A stretch of 64,000 nucleotides of DNA from Mariniflexile sp044335535 (GTDB lineage: Bacteria; Bacteroidota; Bacteroidia; Flavobacteriales; Flavobacteriaceae): contig NZ_JBIQVZ010000004.1 in NCBI RefSeq assembly GCF_044335535.1, positions 275,804 to 339,803 on the forward strand. The letters run 5' to 3'. The position numbers and the translations under genes are program-made. The notes under the pieces were generated by a model. The model saw only the letters and a list, made by a program, of their open reading frames with translations, did no database searches and had not been told where the DNA came from. The number at the start of each line of letters is the position of its first letter. The stretch's first letter is position 1. Shown one piece after another: positions 27,343-36,620 of the stretch.

Positions 27343-30300
27343 ATGAAAAAACTTTTTATTAATAAAAGAAGCTATTGTCATGATTTTTTTGAATTAGATA
27401 TAAAAGCGAGACTATGTACATTGTTTCTGTTTTTTGTCTTTTTCGCTTTGCATGCAAATCCCGATTTAAATAATGTCAATAAAGTAATTATTGATTCTGA
27501 TGTAAAAGATGATGTGGTTCAAACATGGACTATTACTGGAACTGTTTCTGATAATTTTGGGCAACCACTACCAGGAGCAAATATCTTGGAAAAAGGTACA
27601 AAAAATGGAACCCAAACGGACTTTGATGGTAATTTTTCATTAAATGTTTCGAGTAAAAATGCCCTCTTAGTGATTTCTTATATTGGATTTATTCCAAATG
27701 AAATTTCTGTTAATGGGCAAACCAGTCTGAGTATCACATTAAAAGAAGATGTGGCCTCTTTGGACGAAGTGGTGGTGATTGGTTACGGAACACAAAAGAA
27801 AGCACTTGTAACGGGAGCCAATTTCCAAGTAGATGCGGAGGATATTGCTAAAATGAATACAACCAATGCTTTACAGGCATTGCAAGGTCAAGCTCCTGGT
27901 GTTCAAATAACTTCAACTTCAGGACAACCTGGAGAAGGCTTGAAAGTTATTATTAGAGGACAGGGCTCCTTATCGGGTAGTTCCCCATTGTATGTTGTAG
28001 ATGGTATTCCTATTGGAGGAGATATTTCCTATTTAAACAATTCTGATATTGAATCTGTTTCAGTATTAAAGGATGCCGCTTCGGCAGCTATTTATGGAGC
28101 CCAAGCATCTAATGGGGTTGTTTTGGTCACTACAAAAAAAGGAAAAAGAGGAAGCAGAGGACAAATTACGTTTGATCAGTTTTATGGGCTTCAGTCTGTT
28201 GCCAGAAAAGTTGATTTGTTGAATGCTACAGAATATGCTACTATAATAAATGAGACTGCAGTTAATTCAGGAAAGGCACCATTTTTTACAAACGAAGAAA
28301 TTGCCCAAATGGGAGAAGGTACCAATTGGATGGATAAAATGTTTGTGGACAATGCAGCAACAAAAAATTATTCGCTTGGTATATCGGGAGGTTCAGACAC
28401 CTCTGTTTATTCTGGGTCATTATCATATTTAGGGCAAGAAGGTATCGTAGGAGGAAAAGACCTATCAAACTATGAGCGCTATAATTTTAGGTTCAATTCT
28501 GAACATAAGCTATATAAAGATGTTGTAACCTTTGGTGAAAACATAAGCTTTGCTTACACGGATAGAAATGGTATTGGTGTTGGGAACGTATATAATAATT
28601 CGTTGAGAGGAGCTTTTGAGGTGAGTCCATTGCTGCCATTTTATGATGAAAATGGAAATTTTTTCAGTACCGTAGGTCATACCGAGCCTTGGCTTGATGG
28701 TTCATCAAACCCTTATGCAACTATGCTTTATGGAAACCAAAGCGAAAGCAATAACCAAAAATTAATTGGTAATGTGTACTTGGAAGTAGAACCAATTAAG
28801 GGATTAACATTAAGAACAACTTTAGGGTTGGATTATTCCGCAGGAGAAGGACATTCGTATAACCCCATTTATGAAAAATTGTCTAAGTATACCGGGCAAA
28901 ATGATTACAGTTCAGTCTCTCAAAGTATGAATAAGGGTAAGACCCTTATTTGGGATAATTTATTGACCTATAAATTTAATGTCGCAGAGAACCATAGCTT
29001 TACAACCATGGTAGGAACCTCATCTATAAGAGGTAATAGTACTTTTATAAATGGGAATAACGCTGATGCGGTTTTTAATGACCTGGCCCATGCTTGGTTA
29101 GGCGTTACAACAAATTCTGAGTCAGATTTAATAAGTGTAGGTGGAGGAAAGTTTGAAAACTTTAGAATGTCTTATTTTGGTAGGTTAAGTTATAATTTTA
29201 AAGAAACCTATTTGTTAAATGCCACATTCAGGGCAGATGGTTCTTCTAATTTTGGCCCAGGTCAAAAATGGGGCTATTTCCCGTCCGTATCTGCGGGTTG
29301 GGTTGTAAGCAATGAAGACTTTTTAAGTGATTCTGGATTTATTGACTTTTTAAAGTTAAGGGGAAGTTGGGGGCAAGTAGGAAACCAAAATGTTGGAGCT
29401 TTCCAGTATTTGGCAACTATTAAATCAACACAAACCAATTATATTTTTGGTAACGAAGAAGGCGTGTTAACACCTGGTGCTTATCCCGATAGGTTGGCAA
29501 ACCCAGAGTTAAAATGGGAAACATCAGAACAAACCAATATAGGTTTTGATGCCAGATTGTTAAAAAACGCATTGAGTATTAATTTTGATTGGTATAGAAA
29601 AACCAATAAAGATTGGTTGATTGTTAAACCAGTATTAGCAACTGCAGGAGCAAACCCACCATTTGTTAATGGAGGAGATGTAATCAATCAAGGGATTGAA
29701 CTGGCATTACAATATCAAAATAATATAGGAGAATTCAATTATTCGTTATCTGTCAATGGTGCATATAATGAAAATAAAGTTGGAGAAATACAAACAGCTG
29801 ATGGGCGTATCCATGGATCCACAAATCAAATATTTGCAAATGCTCCTGAGTTTTATAGGGCAGAAAATGGATTTCCATTAGGTTATTTTTGGGGGTATAA
29901 AACAGCAGGGGTATACCAGAACCAACAACAAATAGACAATTACGGTACTCAGCCAAATGCGACTCCAGGAGACGTTATCTACCAAGACATAAATAAAGAT
30001 GGAACAATTTCAGATGCTGATAAAACAATGATAGGAGACCCTAATCCAGACTTTACCTTTGGATTTGCTGTCTCAGGAAATTACAAAGCTTTTGATTTTT
30101 CAATCTCGGCAAATGGTGTGGCTGGAAATCAAATTGTCCAATCATATAGAAGCCCAGGAGCCTATGGTAATTATACCTCTGCTATACTGGATCGTTGGCA
30201 TGGTGAAGGAACCTCTAATACCGTTCCTAAATTAACAGATGATAGTAGGAATTTTGCACAATTTTCAGATTTATATCTTCAAGATGGTGATTTTTTAAGA

Positions 30301-30531
30301 ATCAGTAACGTAACATTAGGATTTGATTTTGCTAAATTGAAAATGGGAAAACCATTTTTTGCCAGCCAATTAAGGGTATATGTTTCAGCACTTAATTTGT
30401 ACACATTTACTAAGTATGATGGTATGGATCCTGAAATAGGATTTGGACCAGAAGGTTTTTCATCTGGGGTTGATGTAGGGTACTATCCAAGGCCAAGAAC
30501 GTTCATGATGGGATTAAACGTTAAACTTTAA
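27343..30531 (+). CDS. SusC-type TonB-linked outer-membrane transporter (first PUL pair)
   Basis: A 1062-residue barrel transporter without an STN signalling domain, unlike the SusC at 10187. After a long N-terminal segment with a hydrophobic stretch at about 23-38 come a carboxypeptidase-like domain (about 63-140, ITGTVSDNFGQPLPGANI), the TonB box DEVVVIGYGTQKK, a plug with IYGAQASNGVVLVTTKKG, and the barrel. It begins the PUL, and its SusD partner starts 13 bases after the stop. Absence of STN means induction must come from elsewhere, most likely the HTCS encoded at 48673. Confidence 0.93.
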   Translation: MKKLFINKRSYCHDFFELDIKARLCTLFLFFVFFALHANPDLNNVNKVIIDSDVKDDVVQTWTITGTVSDNFGQPLPGANILEKGTKNGTQTDFDGNFSLNVSSKNALLVISYIGFIPNEISVNGQTSLSITLKEDVASLDEVVVIGYGTQKKALVTGANFQVDAEDIAKMNTTNALQALQGQAPGVQITSTSGQPGEGLKVIIRGQGSLSGSSPLYVVDGIPIGGDISYLNNSDIESVSVLKDAASAAIYGAQASNGVVLVTTKKGKRGSRGQITFDQFYGLQSVARKVDLLNATEYATIINETAVNSGKAPFFTNEEIAQMGEGTNWMDKMFVDNAATKNYSLGISGGSDTSVYSGSLSYLGQEGIVGGKDLSNYERYNFRFNSEHKLYKDVVTFGENISFAYTDRNGIGVGNVYNNSLRGAFEVSPLLPFYDENGNFFSTVGHTEPWLDGSSNPYATMLYGNQSESNNQKLIGNVYLEVEPIKGLTLRTTLGLDYSAGEGHSYNPIYEKLSKYTGQNDYSSVSQSMNKGKTLIWDNLLTYKFNVAENHSFTTMVGTSSIRGNSTFINGNNADAVFNDLAHAWLGVTTNSESDLISVGGGKFENFRMSYFGRLSYNFKETYLLNATFRADGSSNFGPGQKWGYFPSVSAGWVVSNEDFLSDSGFIDFLKLRGSWGQVGNQNVGAFQYLATIKSTQTNYIFGNEEGVLTPGAYPDRLANPELKWETSEQTNIGFDARLLKNALSINFDWYRKTNKDWLIVKPVLATAGANPPFVNGGDVINQGIELALQYQNNIGEFNYSLSVNGAYNENKVGEIQTADGRIHGSTNQIFANAPEFYRAENGFPLGYFWGYKTAGVYQNQQQIDNYGTQPNATPGDVIYQDINKDGTISDADKTMIGDPNPDFTFGFAVSGNYKAFDFSISANGVAGNQIVQSYRSPGAYGNYTSAILDRWHGEGTSNTVPKLTDDSRNFAQFSDLYLQDGDFLRISNVTLGFDFAKLKMGKPFFASQLRVYVSALNLYTFTKYDGMDPEIGFGPEGFSSGVDVGYYPRPRTFMMGLNVKL

Positions 30532-30543
30532 AAAAAAAAGAAA

Positions 30544-32124
30544 ATGAAAAATACATATATATACATATTGTTTTTAGGTCTTTTGTCTTTAAGTTCATGT
30601 AGTTTAGACGCTGAACTTTATACGCAACAAACAGATGCAAATTTTTATAAAAACACGAATGATGCCTTTGCTGCTCTTGTAGGATGTTATGATGGACTGC
30701 AAGTAATAGGAGGTAAAGGAGGCTTTGGTTTTCCTGTGATTAGTGAAGTGATGGCCGATGATTGTTTTGGTGGAGGAGGTACCAATGATGGTTATGGAAG
30801 TCAGGTAATGGATGAATTTGATATATCGCGTTCACCAGGGGATGTTGATTTGTTTAATGACAATTGGCAACTTTATTACAAGGCTTTGTACCGTTGTAAT
30901 GTGTTTTTGACCAAAATGGATCAAATTAATTGGGAAGGTGATGATGCGTTAAGGGTTGCCTACGAGTCTGAGACTAGATTTATTAGAGCTTATCTTTATT
31001 TTGAAATGGTAAGGTTATGGGGAAACATTCCATTGTTAACTGAACCATCTAGCGATAATATTCCACAAGCTAATCCAGATGATGTTTATGCAGTGATTGC
31101 TCAAGATTTAATATTTGCCGCAGAGAACTTACCTGATGAAACCTATGATACGGTTGATAGTGGTCGTGTTACTAAATGGGCAGCCAAATCCATGTTGGGT
31201 CGTGTTTATTTGTACTATACAGGCTATTATGGCAAAACAGATTTGGTAGGTTTGGTGTCTAAAGCAGATGCATTAGGTCATTTAGAAGATGTAATCGCTA
31301 ATAGTGGTCATGACTTGGTGGATGATTTTTCAAGCCTTTGGCCTGCAGCTTCTGAAGTTGCCGGCACCTATGCAGGTGAAGACAATAAAGAAAATGTGTT
31401 CTCTATTAAATTCACCTATACCGGTGATTGGAATGGAAATACCGATGGTAATGCATGGTTGGTTATGTTTGGCTTGAGAGGGTTTTCATCTTACCCATAT
31501 GGTCAAGGATGGGGCGTTGGTACTGTTAGCCAAGGGCTTTGGGATGCTTATAGCTCTAATGATACGAGACGGGTAGCATCAGTAATTGGGATTGAAGAAG
31601 AAGGTTTGGGTTTAAATAAGGATAACCAACGCGAATATACAGGGTATTACACCAAAAAGTATACTCCAATGTCTGATGAAAACGACAACCCCGTTACTGA
31701 TGGTTTAGGGGTAGGAAGTTTCCAAATTAGTCAATTTCAGGATTATATTGTTATGAGATACTCAGATGTTCTATTGATGGCGGCCGAATTGGGAAGTGCC
31801 AATGCACAAGATTATTTCGATCAAGTGAGACAGCGTGCTTACCAAGATAATTTCACATCCATTCCGGTCAACCAAGCAAATATCATGAACGAAAGACATT
31901 TGGAATTCGCTTTAGAAGGTATTAGGTATTGGGATTTATTGCGTCAAGGAGTAGATGCTGCAGCTGCCGAAATTGCTGAGACCACAACCATATCCGATGG
32001 GAGTACCCCAATCACAAAGACCATCACCGCGGCGAAAATACAAGCAACAAAGGGATTGGCTCAAATACCCAATACTCAGATTACTTTATCTGGAGGTGTT
32101 TTACAGCAAAATGCTGGATGGTAA
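30544..32124 (+). CDS. SusD-type glycan-binding lipoprotein (first PUL pair)
   Basis: A 526-residue surface lipoprotein (Cys19 in SLSSC). SusD/RagB helical repeats are clear, including ALRVAYESETRFIRAYLYFEMVR and VTKWAAKSMLGRVYLYYTGYY regions, and the C-terminal NERHLEFALEGIRYWDLLRQG motif typical of the family. It caps the SusC encoded just upstream. Several tryptophans and tyrosines in the middle (for example NWQLYYKALYR) are candidates for sugar stacking, but the ligand cannot be assigned from sequence. Confidence 0.93.
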   Translation: MKNTYIYILFLGLLSLSSCSLDAELYTQQTDANFYKNTNDAFAALVGCYDGLQVIGGKGGFGFPVISEVMADDCFGGGGTNDGYGSQVMDEFDISRSPGDVDLFNDNWQLYYKALYRCNVFLTKMDQINWEGDDALRVAYESETRFIRAYLYFEMVRLWGNIPLLTEPSSDNIPQANPDDVYAVIAQDLIFAAENLPDETYDTVDSGRVTKWAAKSMLGRVYLYYTGYYGKTDLVGLVSKADALGHLEDVIANSGHDLVDDFSSLWPAASEVAGTYAGEDNKENVFSIKFTYTGDWNGNTDGNAWLVMFGLRGFSSYPYGQGWGVGTVSQGLWDAYSSNDTRRVASVIGIEEEGLGLNKDNQREYTGYYTKKYTPMSDENDNPVTDGLGVGSFQISQFQDYIVMRYSDVLLMAAELGSANAQDYFDQVRQRAYQDNFTSIPVNQANIMNERHLEFALEGIRYWDLLRQGVDAAAAEIAETTTISDGSTPITKTITAAKIQATKGLAQIPNTQITLSGGVLQQNAGW

Positions 32125-32152
32125 TTTTTAACTAAACTTTAAACTTTTAAAT

Positions 32153-32962
32153 ATGAAAAGTAATAAAATAATGATTGCATCATTTTTGATATTAGGGATG
32201 GGATTCTTAGTATCATCATGTGAACCAGATAGTCATTCTTTGAGTGATACACTTAATGTTAGTGCATTGGATTTTTCTGTTACACAAAATCCAAATTATG
32301 ATAATCAAATTTACTTAAAGAGTAATACACCAAATGCTCTTCCTTATTGGGATTATGGAGTAGGGATATCAAATAAGGACATAGACACTATTATAATTCC
32401 TTTTGCTGGAACTTATAAAATAGAGTATTCTGCTTTTTCACAAGGAGGTTATACAGCAACATCAGCAGATGTTACAGTAAGTGAAAATGACCCTGTATTT
32501 TTTGCAGACCCAAAATGGGACTTGTTAACAAACTCATCACTAGGCAAAACATGGCGACTCGTAGCTGTTTATGTTGGTCCACAAAGTGATTATAATGCTA
32601 ATTGGTGGCAACCCGATATTAGTGGAAATGACTATTATCATGACACAGTTACCTTTGATTTAAATCAAGGATTTAATTATGCAAAAGATGATCAAAGTGG
32701 AAACATTGAAACTGGTAATTTTGTGCTTAAGCTAAATTTTAAATATAACCCAGACAATGATAGTATAGGTCCTTTGGATTACTTAACAATAGTTGGTAGT
32801 GGCATGCCCGTTAAAGATTTTGGAGGCGATGGTATCGGAACTACCTATAGAATTTCCAAATTAACTGAGGACGAAATGATACTTAGTCAAGGAGCAGAAT
32901 TTCTTCCAGATAGAAATACTGAAGATTGGTCTTGGTTTTCTGTTTATGAAAGAGTTAACTAG
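32153..32962 (+). CDS. PKD-type surface glycan-binding lipoprotein (SusE-like position)
   Basis: A 269-residue lipoprotein (Cys23 in VSSC). The N-terminal half (about 30-125) looks like a PKD-type beta-sandwich (FAGTYKIEYSAFSQGGYTATSADVTVSEND). The C-terminal half (about 130-269) has a 'LGKTWRLVAV..' start and a tryptophan-rich profile (NANWWQPD, EDWSWFSVYERV) suited to binding sugar rings. Proteins of this layout occupy the third position after SusC/SusD in flavobacterial PULs, including beta-glucan loci. It lies 28 bases after SusD and is followed by a very strong hairpin, so it closes this operon. The ligand is unknown. Confidence 0.75.
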   Translation: MKSNKIMIASFLILGMGFLVSSCEPDSHSLSDTLNVSALDFSVTQNPNYDNQIYLKSNTPNALPYWDYGVGISNKDIDTIIIPFAGTYKIEYSAFSQGGYTATSADVTVSENDPVFFADPKWDLLTNSSLGKTWRLVAVYVGPQSDYNANWWQPDISGNDYYHDTVTFDLNQGFNYAKDDQSGNIETGNFVLKLNFKYNPDNDSIGPLDYLTIVGSGMPVKDFGGDGIGTTYRISKLTEDEMILSQGAEFLPDRNTEDWSWFSVYERVN

Positions 32963-33038
32963 CGTGTAATTAAGACAAAAACATTTTTTAGCTGACATAT
33001 AAAAAGCTAAAAAATTAAGTTTAAGTATTAAAGTTAAA

Positions 33039-33070
33039 AGGAGAAGTTTTTCTTAAGAAAAACTTCTCCT
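33039..33070 (+). terminator. Perfect hairpin after the first SusCD operon
   Basis: AGGAGAAGTTTTTC (33039-33052) and GAAAAACTTCTCCT (33057-33070) form a perfect 14-bp stem with loop TTAA. There is no U tract, so it may block exonuclease or act with Rho rather than being a classic intrinsic terminator. It probably sets the SusCD operon apart from the glycosidase genes. Confidence 0.7.
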
Positions 33071-33227
33071 AATTATAATACGATTATTCCTTCTTTCTTA
33101 TTCCTTAAATCTATCATTGGTAAGGAATTTATTAAAAAACCTTTTATAAAGATTTACGAAGAATTTTAAACAACATTTTAATAAATTATATACCTGCGGT
33201 ATTATAGAAGACCTATTATATTGATGA

Positions 33228-33371
33228 ATGAGAAAACAAACCATACGTATTAAGCCGATCAGGCTATTGATTTTTGGATGCTTAACACTACTGGTATTTA
33301 GTTCCAAAGCCGAACTCCAGAACGTTGAACTAATAAGGCTAATCGATTCATATTCATTGGCGAAACAATAA
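33228..33371 (+). pseudogene. Truncated secreted-protein start (47 codons)
   Basis: ATG at 33228 opens a 47-residue frame with a textbook signal peptide: basic start (MRKQTIRIKPIR), hydrophobic core (LLIFGCLTLLVFSS), then KAELQNVELIRLIDSYSLAKQ and a stop. Nothing continues it. It is probably the 5' relic of a PUL gene; a genuine small exported peptide is possible but less likely, given the neighbouring debris. Confidence 0.35.
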
Positions 33372-33548
33372 AGAATTACAACTTTATCATTTATAAGAAC
33401 CATTCTAGAAGATAATATGCCTAAAATTAACAGATATCCGTATTGGAGTTCAATAGTAAGGTTTTCTTTCCAGTTGATAATTAAGAGGATTGTATTTTAA
33501 AACTCCTAACCAACAAATGATGATAAAGCCTTTATATGAATCAACATA

Positions 33549-33611
33549 TGAAACACTTATGAGAATTACATTTACACACAAGGATGATTGTTAAGGTGTT
33601 CCATCTGACCA
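33549..33611. repeat. Two-copy element, copy 1
   Basis: The segment starting TGAAACACTTATGAGAAT and ending GGTGTTCCATCTGACCAA aligns along about 65 bases with 41670-41735, with scattered substitutions and 1-3 base gaps. Here it precedes only a broken frame (ATGAAAAAATGGTTG... at 33634, stopped after 13 codons), so it seems to be the leader of a lost gene. Confidence 0.6.
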
Positions 33612-33756
33612 AATAAAATAATAATATAAACAGATGAAAAAATGGTTGTATTTAGTGAATTTAGTTCAAGTTTAATTCCCCAATGTTTTTCAAATTTTCC
33701 TGCAGTAAACTGTTATAATCACTTGAATGAAGATAATGAAATCTTTTAAAAAGTAA

Positions 33757-33963
33757 ATTTCCAACATTAAAAAAATAATAACAATCTATAAAAAGTCCCG
33801 TCCGGAATCACAAAATTCTTGGGTAAATGTTTTGTACGATCATGATACGTTTTATGAAGGATATTGTAATGTAGCTGCAGAATTTTCCAATGAGATTACC
33901 ATAGGAGTAAACTACATTGGAAGCTTAATTCATGCTCTAATACTATACCCTCAAGATGACTAA
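33757..33963 (+). pseudogene. Coding-like fragment, family not recognised
   Basis: An open frame of 68 codons without its own start reads like the end of a real protein: KKSRPESQNSWVNVLYDHDT, then FYEGYCNVAAEFSNEIT, then GVNYIGSLIHALILYPQDD and a stop. Composition and residue order look coding, while the flanks are broken. I do not recognise the family. Confidence 0.4.
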
Positions 33964-34266
33964 AATGCAATAAACGCTGTAACAACAAATCTGGTATTAA
34001 CTCTTCCGATAAAAAAAAGGAGATCACTCGGAAACTATAGTTTAAAAGACTAAAATGGATGACTCATTTTAACGTTTTTTTTGTTGTTGCTTTTTGTTTC
34101 TCATAAATTAATTTTAAGTGTAAAAGCTAAAAAAACAATGTTTAAAACACATAAATAGCCCCAATAAGATACATTTCTGCCTCTTTGTATTTGATGTAAA
34201 TCATAATTTTACATTTCTAAGGCTAAAGTTCAACTATAAACTAAATACATTAAATACCAACTTATT

Positions 34267-34363
34267 ATGAAATTAAAACAGAAAGAAAACTACTAAGATC
34301 CTATATATTGTCTTAATAATGGTTTTAGCTTTGTCATAAAGCTAGTCATGCACTTCAAGGCTG
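34267..34363 (+). pseudogene. Frameshifted signal-peptide relic
   Basis: ATGAAATTAAAACAG starts a frame that stops after nine codons. One frame over, the text continues KTTKILYIVLIMVLALS and, after another shift, HKASHALQG. This looks like a dead 5' end of an exported protein with two indels. Weak evidence. Confidence 0.25.
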
Positions 34364-34597
34364 AACTCTTTTTAGTATTATTTTTAAAGAAATGATGATG
34401 TTAAAAAGACTTTGAGAGTAATGACATAGGTTTCTAGATGTCATAAAAATTCCAATAAATAATAGTTTAGTTAGTCAATGTTTGTTGTTGGTACATCAAA
34501 CTTAGTTGTTGTTTAGTTTTAAGCCAAGGAGTTTATTAGTCTCCTTGGTTTATTTATTCTTAACCATGAAATATTACAAATAATAATAATACAAAAA

Positions 34598-36604
34598 ATG
34601 ACACAAAAAATGATAGTCCTTGTTATGCTTCTTGCAATAATCTGTGGATGCGGAAAAAATATAGAGAAGAACGATTACGAGGTTATTTCACCAAATGGCG
34701 TAAACAAAATTGAGTTTAAATTAATAGAAAATGAACCTAAATATGCCGTATATCATGGTGAAACTGAGGTTTTGTCACTTTCAGAGATGGGTTTTTTATT
34801 AAAGGATAATGAAGATTTAAGTAAGGACTTTGAGATTATAAAGGTTGAGAACTCCAATTTTGATGACACTTGGGAACAGGTTTGGGGAGAAAAAAAGAAA
34901 ATACGAAATCACTATAATCAATTAGTGGTCCATTTACAAAAGAAAGACGAAATCAAACGCAAACTAGATATACAGTTTCGTGCTTTTGATGATGGAATTG
35001 CCTTTAGGTATGTCTATCCAAAACAAGAATCAAAGGATAGTATTTTTATCATGGATGAAAAGACAACCTTTAACTTAAAAGAAGACGGTCAAGCATGGTG
35101 GATTCCTGCCTATAGGGAAAACCGTTATGAATATTTATATGAGAAATCTCCGGTTAGTACTTTAGATACTGTACATACACCATTAACAATAGAAAGCAAA
35201 AGTGGATTGAAGTTGAGTTTTCATGAGGCCAATTTAATAGATTTTGCCAGTATGACCTTGGTTAATACTAAAGGCACACAATTGAAAACAGATTTAGTGC
35301 CTTGGTCAGACGGCGTGAAAGTTAGGGTAAAAGATACATTTACCTCATCATGGCGAACACTTCAAATAGGCGAGAGTGCTGGAGATTTAATTGACTCCTA
35401 TTTGGTGTTGAATTTAAACGAACCTAATAAATTAGGTAATCCATCTTACGTAAAGCCGTATAAGTATTTTGGAATTTGGTGGGGCATGCATATTGGTAAA
35501 TTTACATTTTGGGAAAGTGATGTACAAGGAGCAACCACTAAAAATGCTAAAGAGTATATTGATTTCACAGCAGAGAAAGGCTTTCATCATTTGCTGATTG
35601 AAGGTTGGAACAAGGGCTGGACTCCTGCTTGGTACGAAAACCACATGCATATGTTTAGTTTTACTAAATGTGCCGATAACTTTGACATCGATAAGGTTGT
35701 TGAGTACGGAAAACAAAAAGAGGTAGAGCTTATAGGGTACCATGAAACAGGCTCAAATCTTATAAATTACATGAAACAAATTGACGAAGGATTTGCCATG
35801 TACAAACGTTTGGGAATCCATACCGTTAAAATAGGACACGTAGGATCTAAATTAAATATGAAAGAGTGGCATCACGGACAGTTTGGAGTAAACTACTTTA
35901 GATATGTTTTGGAAAAAGCAGCTGAATATGATTTGGCAGTGTTTTATCACGAATCTATAAAAGATACTGGAGAACGCAGAACCTATCCAAACATGTTGGC
36001 TAGGGAAGCAGCTCGTGGACAAGAGTATAATGCTTGGAGCGAAGGAAATCCACCAAATCATGTCGTGACTCTACCTTTTACCAGAATGTTATCTGGACCT
36101 ATGGAATATACACCAGGTGTTTTGGACGTAGAGCTTAAACAAGGATTCTCTGGAAGAAGAATTCAAGGCACTACAGCACAGCAATTAGCTATGTATGTCG
36201 TGTTTTATTCACCAATACAAATGATGGCGGATCTTCCTGAAAATTATGTTGGAAGACCAGAATTTCAATTTTTGGAAGATGTCTCAACTGATTGGGAAGA
36301 CACTAAAGTATTGAATGGCGAAATTGGGGAGTATATCACCACCGTTCGTAAAGACGAACATAGTGACGATTGGTATTTAGGAAGTATGACCAATGAAGAA
36401 AGCAGGGATTTATCCGTTTCACTATTATTCTTAGAACCAAATGCTATCTATGAAGCCGAAATTTATGAAGATGCAGAAGGAACGGACCAAATACATAATC
36501 CAGAAGCAGTTTCAATTTCTAAAAGAACAGTAAAAGCTTCTGATACATTACAATTACACTTAGGTGGGTCTGGAGGAACGGCTATCCGTTTTAAGAAATT
36601 ATAA
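34598..36604 (+). CDS. GH97 glycoside hydrolase, lipoprotein
   Basis: A 668-residue alpha-glycosidase. Lipoprotein signal (Cys16 or Cys18 in AIICGCG), an N-terminal beta-super-sandwich (about 25-280), a catalytic barrel (about 285-560) and a C-terminal beta domain. Family landmarks: YFGIWWGMHIG, LLIEGWNKGW, IGYHETGSN (E383), VFYHESIKDTGERRTYPN (E452) and GPMEYTPG (E505). The retained Glu residues in the two YHE motifs resemble the inverting SusB-type alpha-glucosidase branch more than the retaining alpha-galactosidase branch; that assignment is tentative. First gene of the glycosidase operon, 16 bases from GH31. An alpha-glucosidase is not an obvious xyloglucan enzyme, which makes its role a puzzle. 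Confidence 0.88.
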   Translation: MTQKMIVLVMLLAIICGCGKNIEKNDYEVISPNGVNKIEFKLIENEPKYAVYHGETEVLSLSEMGFLLKDNEDLSKDFEIIKVENSNFDDTWEQVWGEKKKIRNHYNQLVVHLQKKDEIKRKLDIQFRAFDDGIAFRYVYPKQESKDSIFIMDEKTTFNLKEDGQAWWIPAYRENRYEYLYEKSPVSTLDTVHTPLTIESKSGLKLSFHEANLIDFASMTLVNTKGTQLKTDLVPWSDGVKVRVKDTFTSSWRTLQIGESAGDLIDSYLVLNLNEPNKLGNPSYVKPYKYFGIWWGMHIGKFTFWESDVQGATTKNAKEYIDFTAEKGFHHLLIEGWNKGWTPAWYENHMHMFSFTKCADNFDIDKVVEYGKQKEVELIGYHETGSNLINYMKQIDEGFAMYKRLGIHTVKIGHVGSKLNMKEWHHGQFGVNYFRYVLEKAAEYDLAVFYHESIKDTGERRTYPNMLAREAARGQEYNAWSEGNPPNHVVTLPFTRMLSGPMEYTPGVLDVELKQGFSGRRIQGTTAQQLAMYVVFYSPIQMMADLPENYVGRPEFQFLEDVSTDWEDTKVLNGEIGEYITTVRKDEHSDDWYLGSMTNEESRDLSVSLLFLEPNAIYEAEIYEDAEGTDQIHNPEAVSISKRTVKASDTLQLHLGGSGGTAIRFKKL

Positions 36605-36620
36605 ATTAAAACAACTAAAC

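Noticed and set aside
33098..33403. 101-codon minus-strand open frame in the debris region
   Set aside because: It lies opposite a better plus-strand signal-peptide frame, and its composition (rich in Phe, Asn, Ile, Leu) is what AT-rich antisense gives.
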